Below are positions 31,638 through 39,555 of a stretch of 40,520 nucleotides of DNA, in pieces. The notes below the pieces were generated by a model. That model worked only from the letters and a program-made list of their open reading frames with translations, ran no database searches and was not told the origin of the DNA. Source of the stretch: an uncultured bacterium (GTDB lineage: Bacteria > Verrucomicrobiota > Kiritimatiellia > RFP12 > UBA1067); assembly GCA_900547945.1 (NCBI GenBank), contig URIT01000012.1, forward strand, positions 1 through 40,520, in the 5' to 3' direction. How positions within the stretch are numbered: the stretch's first letter is position 1; the number at the start of each line of letters is the position of its first letter. Made by a program: the position numbers and the translations under genes.

Positions 31638-32660
31638 ATGGGCATCACGAGACACCCCCTCATTACGAGGCGGACATTCTTTGGAACGGCGACGGGATTG
31701 GCGACGACCGGATTGGCGGCGGGGTGTACCCTGCCCGGCGGGCGCGCGGAGAGAGCCGCACGCGGCGCAACGTCCTTCGCCCTCACCGGCGGAGGGGCGA
31801 ATGCGGTGCGCCTCACCGTCCCCACCCTCGCGCACGACCTGCGACTCTTCGTGATCGGCGACACGCACTTCGCCTTCCACGACGCGCGCGACGCCGCCTA
31901 TGCGGACTTTTACAAGCGCATGGCCCAGTGGCCGGCGCCTCGGGAACCCTTCGAGAAGATGCTTGCGAAGGCCCGCGCCGAACGCCCCGACCTTCTGCTG
32001 CTCGTGGGCGACAACCTCAGCTTCCCCACGCTCGCCAACGTCGACTACCTCGCCGCGCAGCTCAGCGCCTCAGGGCTCGACTGGTACTACGTGGCGGGCA
32101 ACCACGACTGGCACTTCGAGGGCGTCCCCGGCTCAGATGAGGCGCAGCGCGCCGAATGGGCGCCGAAGCGCCTCGCGCCGCTCTACCGGGGGCGCGACCC
32201 CTTCATGTCGTCGCGCGTGGTCAAGGGCGTGCGGTTCGTGGCGATCGACAACTCGATCTACCACGTCTCCGAGGCGCAGCTCGCATTCTGGAAGGCGGAG
32301 GCCGCCAAGGGCGACCCCACCGTCCTCTTCATGCACATCCCGCTCTGGCTGCCGGGATGGGGGCTCTTCACCTGCGGTAACCCGGACTGGGGCGCGGCCC
32401 GCGACCCCTACGCGACCATCGAGCGCCGCGAGACGTGGGCCCCGCGCCAAAGCCCTTCCACCTTCGCGTTCCGCGACGCCGTCCTTGGTACCCCAAACCT
32501 CGTGGGCGTCTTCACGGGACACGAACACCGGCTCATGGTCGGAACCGAACGCGGCAAGTTCCTCTTTTCCGTTCCCTCCAACCGCAACGGCGCGTTTCTC
32601 GACGTGTCCCTCGCGCGGGCCTGGGGTGGCCCGCTGAATTTATGCAGTGACAGGCCGTAG
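31638..32660 (+). CDS. Tat-exported lipoprotein, calcineurin-like metallophosphoesterase
   Basis: 340 residues. T-R-R-T-F-F-G is a twin-arginine signal; G-L-A-A-G-C places the lipid on Cys30. The dinuclear-metal motifs follow in order: V-I-G-D-T-H (D75, H77), L-V-G-D-N-L (124-126), A-G-N-H-D-W (154-158), F-M-H-I-P-L-W and F-T-G-H-E-H-R. It should hydrolyse phosphate esters outside the inner membrane. ATG 31638 has a good ribosome site (AAAGGAGAT); the longer frame would overlap the promoter. The last residues (G-G-P-L-N-L-C-S-D-R-P) run directly into the IS remnant at 32661 and may be abnormal, that is, the true C-terminus may have been replaced. Confidence 0.85.
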   Translation: MGITRHPLITRRTFFGTATGLATTGLAAGCTLPGGRAERAARGATSFALTGGGANAVRLTVPTLAHDLRLFVIGDTHFAFHDARDAAYADFYKRMAQWPAPREPFEKMLAKARAERPDLLLLVGDNLSFPTLANVDYLAAQLSASGLDWYYVAGNHDWHFEGVPGSDEAQRAEWAPKRLAPLYRGRDPFMSSRVVKGVRFVAIDNSIYHVSEAQLAFWKAEAAKGDPTVLFMHIPLWLPGWGLFTCGNPDWGAARDPYATIERRETWAPRQSPSTFAFRDAVLGTPNLVGVFTGHEHRLMVGTERGKFLFSVPSNRNGAFLDVSLARAWGGPLNLCSDRP

Positions 32661-32666
32661 ATGGCG

Positions 32667-32831
32667 TCACGCGGCATCAAAGGCGACCTGTTCCAGACCC
32701 CTGACGCGCCAGTTGTGGAACTCGTCGAGCCGCCCCGACTTGTAGAGCGCCCTTATCGGAAGAAGCGCCTCCGCGCCCTTGAGCGACCAGTGCATCCCCG
32801 ACAGGTCGAGGCGCTGCCGGACGACGCACTT
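32667..32831 (-). pseudogene. C-terminal remnant of an ISKra4-type transposase
   Basis: About 55 codons read C-V-V-R-Q-R-L-D-L-S-G-M-H-W-S-L-K-G-A-E-A-L-L-P-I-R-A-L-Y-K-S-G-R-L-D-E-F and end in a stop at 32667. The R-x-x-L-[ST]-G-x-x-W-x-L-x-G-A-E-A-x-L-x-x-R-A-L pattern is the C-terminal end of ISKra4-family transposases as I know them. All upstream parts are missing; the frame is fused to the 89-bp duplicate of the lipoprotein gene start. No IS ends could be defined. Confidence 0.65.
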
Positions 32832-32920
32832 GCACCCATCTTCAGGAATTCGCGTCTGTTCATGTCGTTCTCCTTGTGTGCAAAAGTCTGCCAAAAACGG
32901 GGCGGTCTGTCAAATCGGGG
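32832..32920. repeat. 89-bp direct repeat, copy 2
   Basis: Exact copy of 31001-31089, with the same promoter (TTGACA at RC of 32908-32913), ribosome site and M-N-R-R-E-F-L-K-M-G-A start. Reading continues only into a short meaningless frame or, in another frame, into the transposase remnant. Confidence 0.95.
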
Positions 32921-33053
32921 CGGGTGTTGGGTTGTCATGGACGCCCATGCAGGACATCCCGTTCCGCCGTATCCGGGAAGGTTGCGCACCTGCGCGACCG
33001 ACGGTTCGGCGCGATGTCAACCATCGAGCCGCCACGGCCCCTGGGGCTCGCAC

Positions 33054-33085
33054 GCTGTCGCCTCGGCGCGTTCCGAAGTGAAATC
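33054..33085. repeat. 32-bp palindrome, copy 8 (degenerate left half)
   Basis: Right half GTTCCGAAGTGAAATC exact apart from its context; the left half keeps only GTCGCCTCGG-like similarity. Confidence 0.7.
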
Positions 33086-33158
33086 GCACGCACTCGGGAG
33101 GGACGCGCTGGTCGCGTCCGGATCCTGCATGAGCCTACACCCTCCCCGCCACGGCCCG

Positions 33159-33190
33159 GCGCGCGCTGTACCCGCGCCGCCCTCGGCGCG
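33159..33190. repeat. Fragment of the MITE-like inverted-repeat arm
   Basis: Matches the TACCCGCGCCGCCCTCGGCG core of the arms at 31239-31281, with the neighbouring GCGCGC partly kept. Confidence 0.8.
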
Positions 33191-33227
33191 GGGTGTCGGT
33201 GCGGGGTGTCGGCGCGGGCGACCTCCC

Positions 33228-33589
33228 AGGCCCCCCACGTCGGTCTTGACGCACGAGGACTCCGACGTTGGTAGGGGCGCGCGTCCCGCGCGCCCGTCTG
33301 GCCTCACGCACCAGGTCCGGCTGCCAGACGTTCCGCGCCGGGGGCGGGCCGCCGAGGACGTCGGCCCCTACCATAGATTCCGACCGACGGACCGACCATC
33401 GCCCTGTGCGCTGCGTGATCCGACCGTGTTCCCGCCGTGGGTTTGGGGATGAGCGGGACTTCGCCTCGGAGCGTTCCAAAGTGAAATCGCGCGGCCCCTC
33501 TTCCCTCGGTACAACGCGGGGCGTCCCCGGCGCGGGGTGTCCGACCAGGCCCCCACGTAGGTCTTGACGCACGAGGGCCCCGGCGTTGG
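33228..33589. repeat. Direct repeat pair of about 45 bp
   Basis: 33228-33272 and 33546-33589 share CAGGCCCCCCACGT, GGTCTTGACGCACGAGG and CGACGTTGGT or CGGCGTTGGT with a few changes. Both are preceded by CGGCGCGGGGTGTC-type sequence. Palindrome copy 9 lies between them. Confidence 0.75.
33457..33488. repeat. 32-bp palindrome, copy 9
   Basis: GACTTCGCCTCGGAGC then GTTCCAAAGTGAAATC, several arm mismatches. Confidence 0.82.
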
Positions 33590-33604
33590 TGTTGGGATGG
33601 GCGG

Positions 33605-33636
33605 GATTTCACTTCGGAACGCTCCGAGGTGAAATC
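33605..33636. repeat. 32-bp palindrome, copy 10
   Basis: GATTTCACTTCGGAAC exact, then GCTCCGAGGTGAAATC. Confidence 0.92.
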
Positions 33637-33677
33637 GCGCATCGGCCCGCCCGTGTGCGCATGCGTGAAAAAAGGGG

Positions 33678-33695
33678 ACGTTCCGAAGTGAAGTC
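33678..33695. repeat. Palindrome half-site, copy 11
   Basis: ACGTTCCGAAGTGAAGTC, only 42 bases after copy 10; no left half. Confidence 0.78.
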
Positions 33696-33821
33696 CGCGT
33701 ATAAAACCACTCCGCGTATAAAACCACAGAAACAAGCATCCATGATCGGAATGCGCGAACCCAACACACGAACTCCTACGGCAGCCAACACAGGCAGCCA
33801 ACACACGAACTCCTACGGCAG
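33694..33821. repeat. Two sets of short tandem repeats
   Basis: TCCGCGTATAAAACCAC at 33694-33710 and 33711-33727 (period 17). Then a 24-mer beginning CCAACACACGAACTCC at 33761-33784 and 33798-33821 (period 37). Both abut the promoter region of the LamG gene. Confidence 0.88.
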
Positions 33822-33845
33822 AAGGATGAGTTGCAACATTTATCA

Positions 33846-33874
33846 TTGACGGCGTTCATGCGGGTTGGTAAAAT
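33846..33874 (+). promoter_or_regulatory. Promoter of the LamG-protein gene
   Basis: TTGACG (33846-33851), exactly 17 bases, TAAAAT (33869-33874) with the TGG extension. Predicted start near 33881, leader about 33 bases with GAGGAA before the ATG. The best-formed promoter in the window. Confidence 0.72.
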
Positions 33875-33913
33875 GCATCGTTTTTTGCATGGCGTAAAAG
33901 GAAACGAGGAAAC

Positions 33914-36900
33914 ATGGTGAACGTGACGAAACTGTGCCTTCTGGCCACCGCGTGGGCGGGGGCCGTATTGGCGTCGAATACCGTGACGGATGGCGTGCGC
34001 ACCATTGCGGGCGAACTCGTCACGGTTGCCGCCGAGAGCGACCTGGACGGTGACGGGCAGACGGCGGGGAACGTCGTCCTCACGGAGGGGGGCGGCATCG
34101 CGTTCACGCAGTCGCTCACGGGGACCGCGAACAGCCTGAAGAAGACCTACACGCTCGACGGTACGGGCGTCGTGAGCGTCGCGGCGGGCCAGACGGTGGA
34201 GGCCGACGGCGCACGGCTCGTGGCGGGGGCCGTGGGGCACACGCTCGTCAAGCGCGGCCCCGGCACGTTCTACACGGGCAAAGTCGGCACGCCCGCCGCC
34301 GCACGCACCCGCTTCATCGTGGAGGAGGGGATGTTCCAGTGCCGCGACGGCGACTTCTGGGGCGGACACGCCACGGCCAACACGAACGTGACGCTCGACG
34401 TGCGCGAGGGGGCCGTCTACCACCACGGCGGAGGGCACGGCGTCGTCGGGCCCGTGGAGCTGACGGGCGGTACGTTCAAGAGCACGTCCGGCGCGGTCGG
34501 CCAATGGGCGGACGCCGCCTTCTGCGGCGGCATCACGGCCCACGCCGCCGCGACGCCCAGCCGCGTGCTGGTCGGCTACAAGGGCTTCGTGGGCCACTAC
34601 ATCTACACGAACGGCCTCGTCACGGTGGACGCAGGCGCGACGCTCATCCTCGACGGCACGCTGCGCGACGGCTGGAACGCGAGCGCCTCGAAGCGCGTCC
34701 CCTGCCGCATCGTCAAGCGCGGCGCGGGCGCCCTCTACCTGCTGAAGCCCGGCGAATGGACGGGCGGCACCGTCCTGGAGGGCGGTTCGGTGACCGTCGG
34801 CGCGACGGATGCGTTCGGCACGGGCCCCGTGACCGTGGCGGGCGACGTGACGCTTACGGTGGCCCTCGGCGCCCACCTCGACCTCTCGGACCTCCGCGTG
34901 CAGGGCTCCCACACCCTCACGCTTGCGGGCGAAGGGAGCGCGACCCTGCCGGAGCCGCTTCCGGCGGACCTCACCGTGGCGAACAGCACGTCCGGCTCCC
35001 CGGTCGAGCCGATCGTGGACGGCAGGCTCGTGCTGAACGGCGGCACCGTGGCGGTGAACGTGCCGGCGGGCGAGACCGTTTCCGTGACGGGCACCTCCTC
35101 CGCACCGCTCCTCGCCGGCCTCGACACCTCCCGCACGCGCGTGGTGAAGACCGGCGACGGCACGCTCGAACTGCCCGCCGGGATCAACGCCGCCTACGGC
35201 GAACTCGAAATCCGCCAGGGCTTCGTGAGCGTGACGGACGAATCGTCGTTCGGCTCGGGCGTCACCACGGTGGCGGACGGCGCCGGCCTGCGGATCCTGA
35301 CGAGCTTCTCGCAGGGACGCGCGGCCATCACCTTCGACGGCGCCGCCACGCTGGACATCCCGACGGGCGTGACCCTCGGGTTCAACCCCTCCTTCTTCAA
35401 GTGCTCGGGCAAGACCCTCGTCAAGACGGGCGGCGGCCTCTGGCGCATGGACGCGACGTTCCCCTCGCTTGCGGCGGGAACCCGCTGGATTGTCCACGAG
35501 GGAACGCTCCGCGCCTTCAAGGGCGACGCCTTTTCCTCCTACAACGTGAAGCCCGCGCTCGTTCTGGAGATCCACGAGGGGGCGGCCTTCGAGACCGTCC
35601 ATGCCAACGCCCACCTCCCCATCGGGGACGTCACGCTGCGGGGCGGCACGCTCCGCGCGGGCTACGGGCAGTTCACGGGCGACCACGTGCCCCTGGAGGG
35701 CGGCACGCCCTGGAAAGGGTTCGGCCTCAACGGCACGGTCACGGTGCTGCCGTCGAACGGCGGGCGCCCCGCCCGCCTGGAGGCCCGCGCCTGCCACGCG
35801 GGGCACAACAACGCGGCGACGGGCGCGCCCTTCGACACGACGTTCGACGTGCGGGCGGGCGCGACGTTCGAGGTGGACGCGATGATCTGCCCCGGCCGCC
35901 AGCCGGCGGATTCCCCCTTCACAAGCGGCCTCGTCAAGGAAGGGAAGGGAACTCTCCGCTTCCTCAGGCCCCTCGCCCTCGCCGGCGTGCTCGACGTGCG
36001 GAACGGCACGGCGGAATTCGGCCCCGGCGTGACGATCGGCGAGCAGGCCACCGTGCGCGTGGCCCCCGCCGCCAGGCTCGTGCTGGACGACACGGCGCGC
36101 CTTACGGCGAAGTTCGACACGGTGAGCGCGCTCTGCGCCTCGGCGGAACTCTGGCTCGACGCCGCGCGCATCCGCATGCCGGACGGCGCGCGCATCGAGG
36201 CCGTGCCAAACCTCGGCACGCTCGGCGGCACGTTCGCGCGGGCGACCGAAGGCCATGACGGCATCTACGCCGCCGCCCCCACCTTCGTGGCGAGGGGCAT
36301 CAACGGGCTCGGCTCGCTTGCGTTCAACGGCACGAACGCCCTCACGACGGCGGCCTACACGAACACCGGCGCGGCGGTGAGCGTGTTCCTCGTCTCGCGC
36401 TGGACGAGCTGGGAGGGCGTCGGCAACAAGGGCCGCTGGGGCGGCCCCCTCTCGCTCTCGGCGCGTAATCCGACCTCCTTCAATGACGAAAAGGACGACA
36501 ACCAAACCCACGGCGGCCTCTCCTACCAGCACGGCGACGAGACGACGCTCGACTACCTCAAGACCTACGGCGGGCAGGACCTCACGGTCTCGGGCGTGGG
36601 CTTCGAGATCGGGAAGCCCTACCTCACGTACTCCTGGCGCGACGCGGACCTCCAAAAGGCCTCCACCGCCCTGTGGATGCCGGACGCCACCCAGTGCGTG
36701 ACGGGCAACATCATACAGGCCACGGGCGGCATCGCGTACAACTGCCAGATCAACCGCGTCTGCGTGGGCGGGCGCCTGCGCAACGGCGCGCCGCAGGTGT
36801 TCAGCAGTTGGAACCGCATGTACTTCGGCGAGATCGGCGAAGTGCTCGTCTTCTCGCGGCGGCTCTCGGACGCGGAGCGCGACGCGATCAATGCCTATCT

Positions 36901-38356
36901 GCATAACAAGTGGTTCGGGACGGCGGAGCCCCTTCCAGAGGGCAGCCCGATGGCCGGCGCCATGCGGATCTCCGTTCCGGCGGACGCGCGGGCCGACCTC
37001 GTTTTGGACGGCGCGCAGGCGGACGGCACGGCGCGCGGCATCGTGAAGGAGGGCGCGGGCACGCTCCGCTACGGCGGCACCGCGACGGGCGGCCTCGCCC
37101 TGGACGTCCGGGAAGGCGCGCTCGCCCTCGCGTCCGGCCGCCTCGCCTCGCGCGTGGACGTGTGGGTGGACGCGGCGGACGCCGCCGCGCGGACGCTCGA
37201 CGCGGACGGCCGCGTGACGAACCTCGTCAACAAGGGTTCGGCGGGCGGCGCGTTCCGCCTCAGCGCGCGGGCGGACGCGGGTGTGGTGCCGCGCGGCCCC
37301 GAGCTGAAGGAAGGCGGCCTCAACGGCCGCGCCGTCCTCGCCTTCGACGGCAACGCCTGCCTCGCGCTGGAGAGCTACACGAACCGCGTGGCGCCGCGCG
37401 CGATCAACATCTACCTCGTCGCGCGGCGGACGGCGTGGGCGACGACGCCGGAAGCGGCGACCGAGGGCGGTTTCGGCAAGTGGTCGGGGCCCTTCGCCCT
37501 CGCGCGCGTGACGGCGGACAAGTCGGACGAAGTGCTGTCCGGCGCCTTCCACGTCTCGGAGGACACCGCGAAGACGGGCCGGATCGACCTCGGCAACACG
37601 GACATCAACCTCGCGACGCCCCCGACGGGCGAACCCTACCTCTTCGTGCTCCACAGCCTCACGAACGGCTACCTCGCCGCCTACGAGACGAACGCGACGG
37701 ACGTGGCGCGCGTGCCGCGCTGGGCCAAGGGGCAGGACTACCACGCCGAACCCTGCGACATCGACCTCGTCCACCTCGGCTCCCGCATCCGCGAGGACGG
37801 GCGGCCCCAGTGGTACGGCAAGGGCAACGGCGGGAACCGCTGCTGGTTCGGCGACATCGGCGAGTTCATCGTGACGACCCAGCCGCTCACGGACGACGAG
37901 GAGGCCGACCTCTTCGCCTACCTGCGCGCGAAGTGGCTCGGCAAGGGCGACGGCGCCGCCACGCCGCCCGACTGGCTCGCCGGCACGCCCGCGACGCCCG
38001 TCACGGACGCGGCGACCGCGCTTGCGATGGCGGACGGCACGCGCCTCGAACACGCGGCGGCGCCCCTTGCGCTGGGCGCGCTGGAGACGGCGGGCACGGT
38101 GGACTGGACGCGCACGTGGCCCGGCGGAAACGCGGCCGACTTCCCGCTCTTCTCCGTGGCGGGCGACGCCGCGCTCGGCACGATCCGCTTCACGCCCCGG
38201 CCGCTCCCGAAGGGCGAGGCCAAGGTGCTGGACTGGACGGGCGACCTGCTCGGCGTGCCGGCGTGGCGCATGGACGGCGCGGGGGGCGCAACAATCAGCC
38301 GGCGCGGAAAAGCCCTGTGGCTCATCCGCGCCGGCACGATCCTGACCCTGCGCTAG
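33914..38356 (+). CDS. Giant secreted protein with beta-strand repeats and two LamG-like modules
   Basis: 1480 residues. Sec signal peptide at the N-terminus (M-V-N-V-T-K-L-C-L-L-A-T-A-W-A-G-A-V-L-A). Residues about 30-720 are Gly/Thr/Val-rich short-strand repeats like autotransporter passenger helices (recurring L-V-K-R-G-x-G-T, L-D-V-R-E-G, T-L-R-G-G-T, V-T-V-x-x-G-A). Two concanavalin/LamG-like modules follow at about 736-1000 and 1077-1345. Each begins with a W-L/V-D-A segment and ends A-Y-L-x-x-K-W-x-G, and they are recognisable duplicates. No beta-barrel, PEP-CTERM or LPxTG-type sorting end is visible. It probably acts at the cell surface or outside, binding glycans or particles; that is inference. 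ATG 33914 fits GAGGAA spacing. It converges with fucO with seven bases between. Confidence 0.82.
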   Translation: MVNVTKLCLLATAWAGAVLASNTVTDGVRTIAGELVTVAAESDLDGDGQTAGNVVLTEGGGIAFTQSLTGTANSLKKTYTLDGTGVVSVAAGQTVEADGARLVAGAVGHTLVKRGPGTFYTGKVGTPAAARTRFIVEEGMFQCRDGDFWGGHATANTNVTLDVREGAVYHHGGGHGVVGPVELTGGTFKSTSGAVGQWADAAFCGGITAHAAATPSRVLVGYKGFVGHYIYTNGLVTVDAGATLILDGTLRDGWNASASKRVPCRIVKRGAGALYLLKPGEWTGGTVLEGGSVTVGATDAFGTGPVTVAGDVTLTVALGAHLDLSDLRVQGSHTLTLAGEGSATLPEPLPADLTVANSTSGSPVEPIVDGRLVLNGGTVAVNVPAGETVSVTGTSSAPLLAGLDTSRTRVVKTGDGTLELPAGINAAYGELEIRQGFVSVTDESSFGSGVTTVADGAGLRILTSFSQGRAAITFDGAATLDIPTGVTLGFNPSFFKCSGKTLVKTGGGLWRMDATFPSLAAGTRWIVHEGTLRAFKGDAFSSYNVKPALVLEIHEGAAFETVHANAHLPIGDVTLRGGTLRAGYGQFTGDHVPLEGGTPWKGFGLNGTVTVLPSNGGRPARLEARACHAGHNNAATGAPFDTTFDVRAGATFEVDAMICPGRQPADSPFTSGLVKEGKGTLRFLRPLALAGVLDVRNGTAEFGPGVTIGEQATVRVAPAARLVLDDTARLTAKFDTVSALCASAELWLDAARIRMPDGARIEAVPNLGTLGGTFARATEGHDGIYAAAPTFVARGINGLGSLAFNGTNALTTAAYTNTGAAVSVFLVSRWTSWEGVGNKGRWGGPLSLSARNPTSFNDEKDDNQTHGGLSYQHGDETTLDYLKTYGGQDLTVSGVGFEIGKPYLTYSWRDADLQKASTALWMPDATQCVTGNIIQATGGIAYNCQINRVCVGGRLRNGAPQVFSSWNRMYFGEIGEVLVFSRRLSDAERDAINAYLHNKWFGTAEPLPEGSPMAGAMRISVPADARADLVLDGAQADGTARGIVKEGAGTLRYGGTATGGLALDVREGALALASGRLASRVDVWVDAADAAARTLDADGRVTNLVNKGSAGGAFRLSARADAGVVPRGPELKEGGLNGRAVLAFDGNACLALESYTNRVAPRAINIYLVARRTAWATTPEAATEGGFGKWSGPFALARVTADKSDEVLSGAFHVSEDTAKTGRIDLGNTDINLATPPTGEPYLFVLHSLTNGYLAAYETNATDVARVPRWAKGQDYHAEPCDIDLVHLGSRIREDGRPQWYGKGNGGNRCWFGDIGEFIVTTQPLTDDEEADLFAYLRAKWLGKGDGAATPPDWLAGTPATPVTDAATALAMADGTRLEHAAAPLALGALETAGTVDWTRTWPGGNAADFPLFSVAGDAALGTIRFTPRPLPKGEAKVLDWTGDLLGVPAWRMDGAGGATISRRGKALWLIRAGTILTLR

Positions 38357-38363
38357 CCGCGCC

Positions 38364-39509
38364 CTACAGGAGCGACGTGTAGAGCTTCGCGATGGCCTTC
38401 ACGTCGCAGTCGCGCGGGTTGCCCGGGCGGCAGGCGTCGGCGTAGGCCGACTCGGCGAGGAACGGCACGTCCTCCTTCTTGAGGACGCCCTTGAGGTCCG
38501 GCGGGATGCCCACGTCCTTCGCGAGCTTCTCGACCGCCGCGACGGCCGCCTTGCGCGCCTGGGCGAGCGTCATCTTCTCGACGCCCGCCACGCCCATCGC
38601 GGTGGCGATGGCGCGGTAGCGCGCGCCCGTCGCCGGGGCGTTGAACTTCATGACCGTCGGCAGCAGGATCGCGCACGCCTTGCCGTGCGGCATGTCGTAG
38701 AGCGCGGAGAGGCCGTGCGCCATCGAGTGGTCCACGCCGAGACCGACGTTCGAGAAGCCCATGCCGGCGATGTACTGGCCGAGGGCCATGCCCGCGCGGC
38801 CGCTCGGCTTGTTCGCCACGGCGTCGCGCAGGTGGCGGGAGATGAGGCGGATCGCCTCCAGGTGCAGCATGTCCGTCATCGGGCAGGCGCCCTTCGTGAT
38901 GTAGCCCTCGATCGCGTGCGTGAGCGCGTCCATGCCCGTGAACGCCGTGAGGCCCCTGGGCATCGTCGCCATCATGTCGGGGTCGACGAACGCGACGACG
39001 GGGATGTCGTGCGGGTCGACGCAGACGAACTTGCGCTTCTTCTCGACGTCGGTGATGACGTAGTTGATCGTCACCTCGGCGGCCGTGCCGGCCGTCGTGG
39101 GGACGGCGAAGATCGGCTTCGACGGCTTCGTCGTGGGGGAGAGGCCCTCCAGGGAGCGCACGTCCGCGAACGTCGGGTTGGCGGCGATGATGCCCACGCC
39201 CTTGGCCGTGTCCATCGAGGAGCCGCCGCCGATCGCGATGATGCAGTCGGCCTTCGCCTTCTTGAACGCCTTCACGCCGTTCTTCACGTTCTCGATCGTG
39301 GGGTTCGGCTTGATGTCGCTGTAGAGCGCGTACGGCACCTTCGCCTTGTCGAGGAGGTCCGTCACCTTCTTCGTGACGCCGAACTTGAGGAGGTCCGGAT
39401 CGGAGAAGACGATGGGGCGCTTCAGTCCGCGGTTCGCGAGTTCGGTGACGATGGCCGTCACGGCGCCCGCGCCGTGGTACGACGTTTCATTGAGAATGAT
39501 GCGGTTCAT
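38364..39509 (-). CDS. fucO: Lactaldehyde reductase (1,2-propanediol oxidoreductase), iron-dependent
   Basis: 381 residues, the same length as E. coli FucO. It interconverts lactaldehyde and 1,2-propanediol with NAD(H) during fucose or rhamnose breakdown. NAD-site G-G-G-S-S-M-D (94-100), metal ligands D194 and H198 in M-D-A-L-T-H-A-I-E-G-Y, H261 in V-D-H-S-M-A-H and H275 in M-P-H-G. The match to the enteric enzyme as I remember it is unusually close, e.g. P-T-T-A-G-T-A-A-E-V-T-I-N-Y-V-I-T-D, F-V-C-V-D-P-H-D-I-P and G-Q-Y-I-A-G-M-G-F-S-N-V-G-L-G. No fucose or rhamnose genes are adjacent in the window. Start ATG 39509 follows AAAGGAG. Confidence 0.9.
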   Translation of the reverse strand: MNRIILNETSYHGAGAVTAIVTELANRGLKRPIVFSDPDLLKFGVTKKVTDLLDKAKVPYALYSDIKPNPTIENVKNGVKAFKKAKADCIIAIGGGSSMDTAKGVGIIAANPTFADVRSLEGLSPTTKPSKPIFAVPTTAGTAAEVTINYVITDVEKKRKFVCVDPHDIPVVAFVDPDMMATMPRGLTAFTGMDALTHAIEGYITKGACPMTDMLHLEAIRLISRHLRDAVANKPSGRAGMALGQYIAGMGFSNVGLGVDHSMAHGLSALYDMPHGKACAILLPTVMKFNAPATGARYRAIATAMGVAGVEKMTLAQARKAAVAAVEKLAKDVGIPPDLKGVLKKEDVPFLAESAYADACRPGNPRDCDVKAIAKLYTSLL

Positions 39510-39541
39510 GCTTGCTCCTTTAGGAATGACAGATAGGCGCG

Positions 39542-39550
39542 ATTATACCA
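39542..39550 (-). promoter_or_regulatory. Extended -10 promoter of fucO
   Basis: Minus strand TGGTATAAT, hexamer RC of 39542-39547, 32 bases before the ATG and right after the RND stop, so fucO has its own transcript. -35 weak. Confidence 0.62.
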
Positions 39551-39555
39551 CAAAA

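Larger units (their letters stand above)
32661..33913. other. Gene-poor repeat island
   Basis: 1253 bases with no intact gene. Contents in order: ISKra4-type transposase remnant, the second 89-bp copy, an altered palindrome (33054-33085), a MITE arm fragment, a 45-bp direct-repeat pair (33228, 33546), palindromes at 33457 and 33605, a half-palindrome at 33678, tandem repeats (33694-33821) and the promoter of the LamG gene. It looks like a site of repeated insertion and recombination. Confidence 0.7.

Noticed and set aside
32753..32989. Short minus-strand frame M-N-R-R-E-F-L-K-M-G-A-S-A-S-S as a second Tat lipoprotein gene
   Set aside because: After the duplicated ten codons it continues out of frame through the transposase remnant and stops; no lipobox or domain.
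33228..33636. Possible CRISPR array in the repeat island
   Set aside because: The repeats are of different kinds, irregularly spaced and not separated by uniform spacers; no cas genes.
8207..33695. Palindromes as ordinary transcription terminators
   Set aside because: They lack T-tracts, often lie upstream of promoters, and several lie inside genes.
33776..38053. 1425-residue minus-strand frame opposite the LamG protein
   Set aside because: Composition of an antisense shadow; the plus-strand gene has a promoter, ribosome site, signal peptide and paralogous modules.
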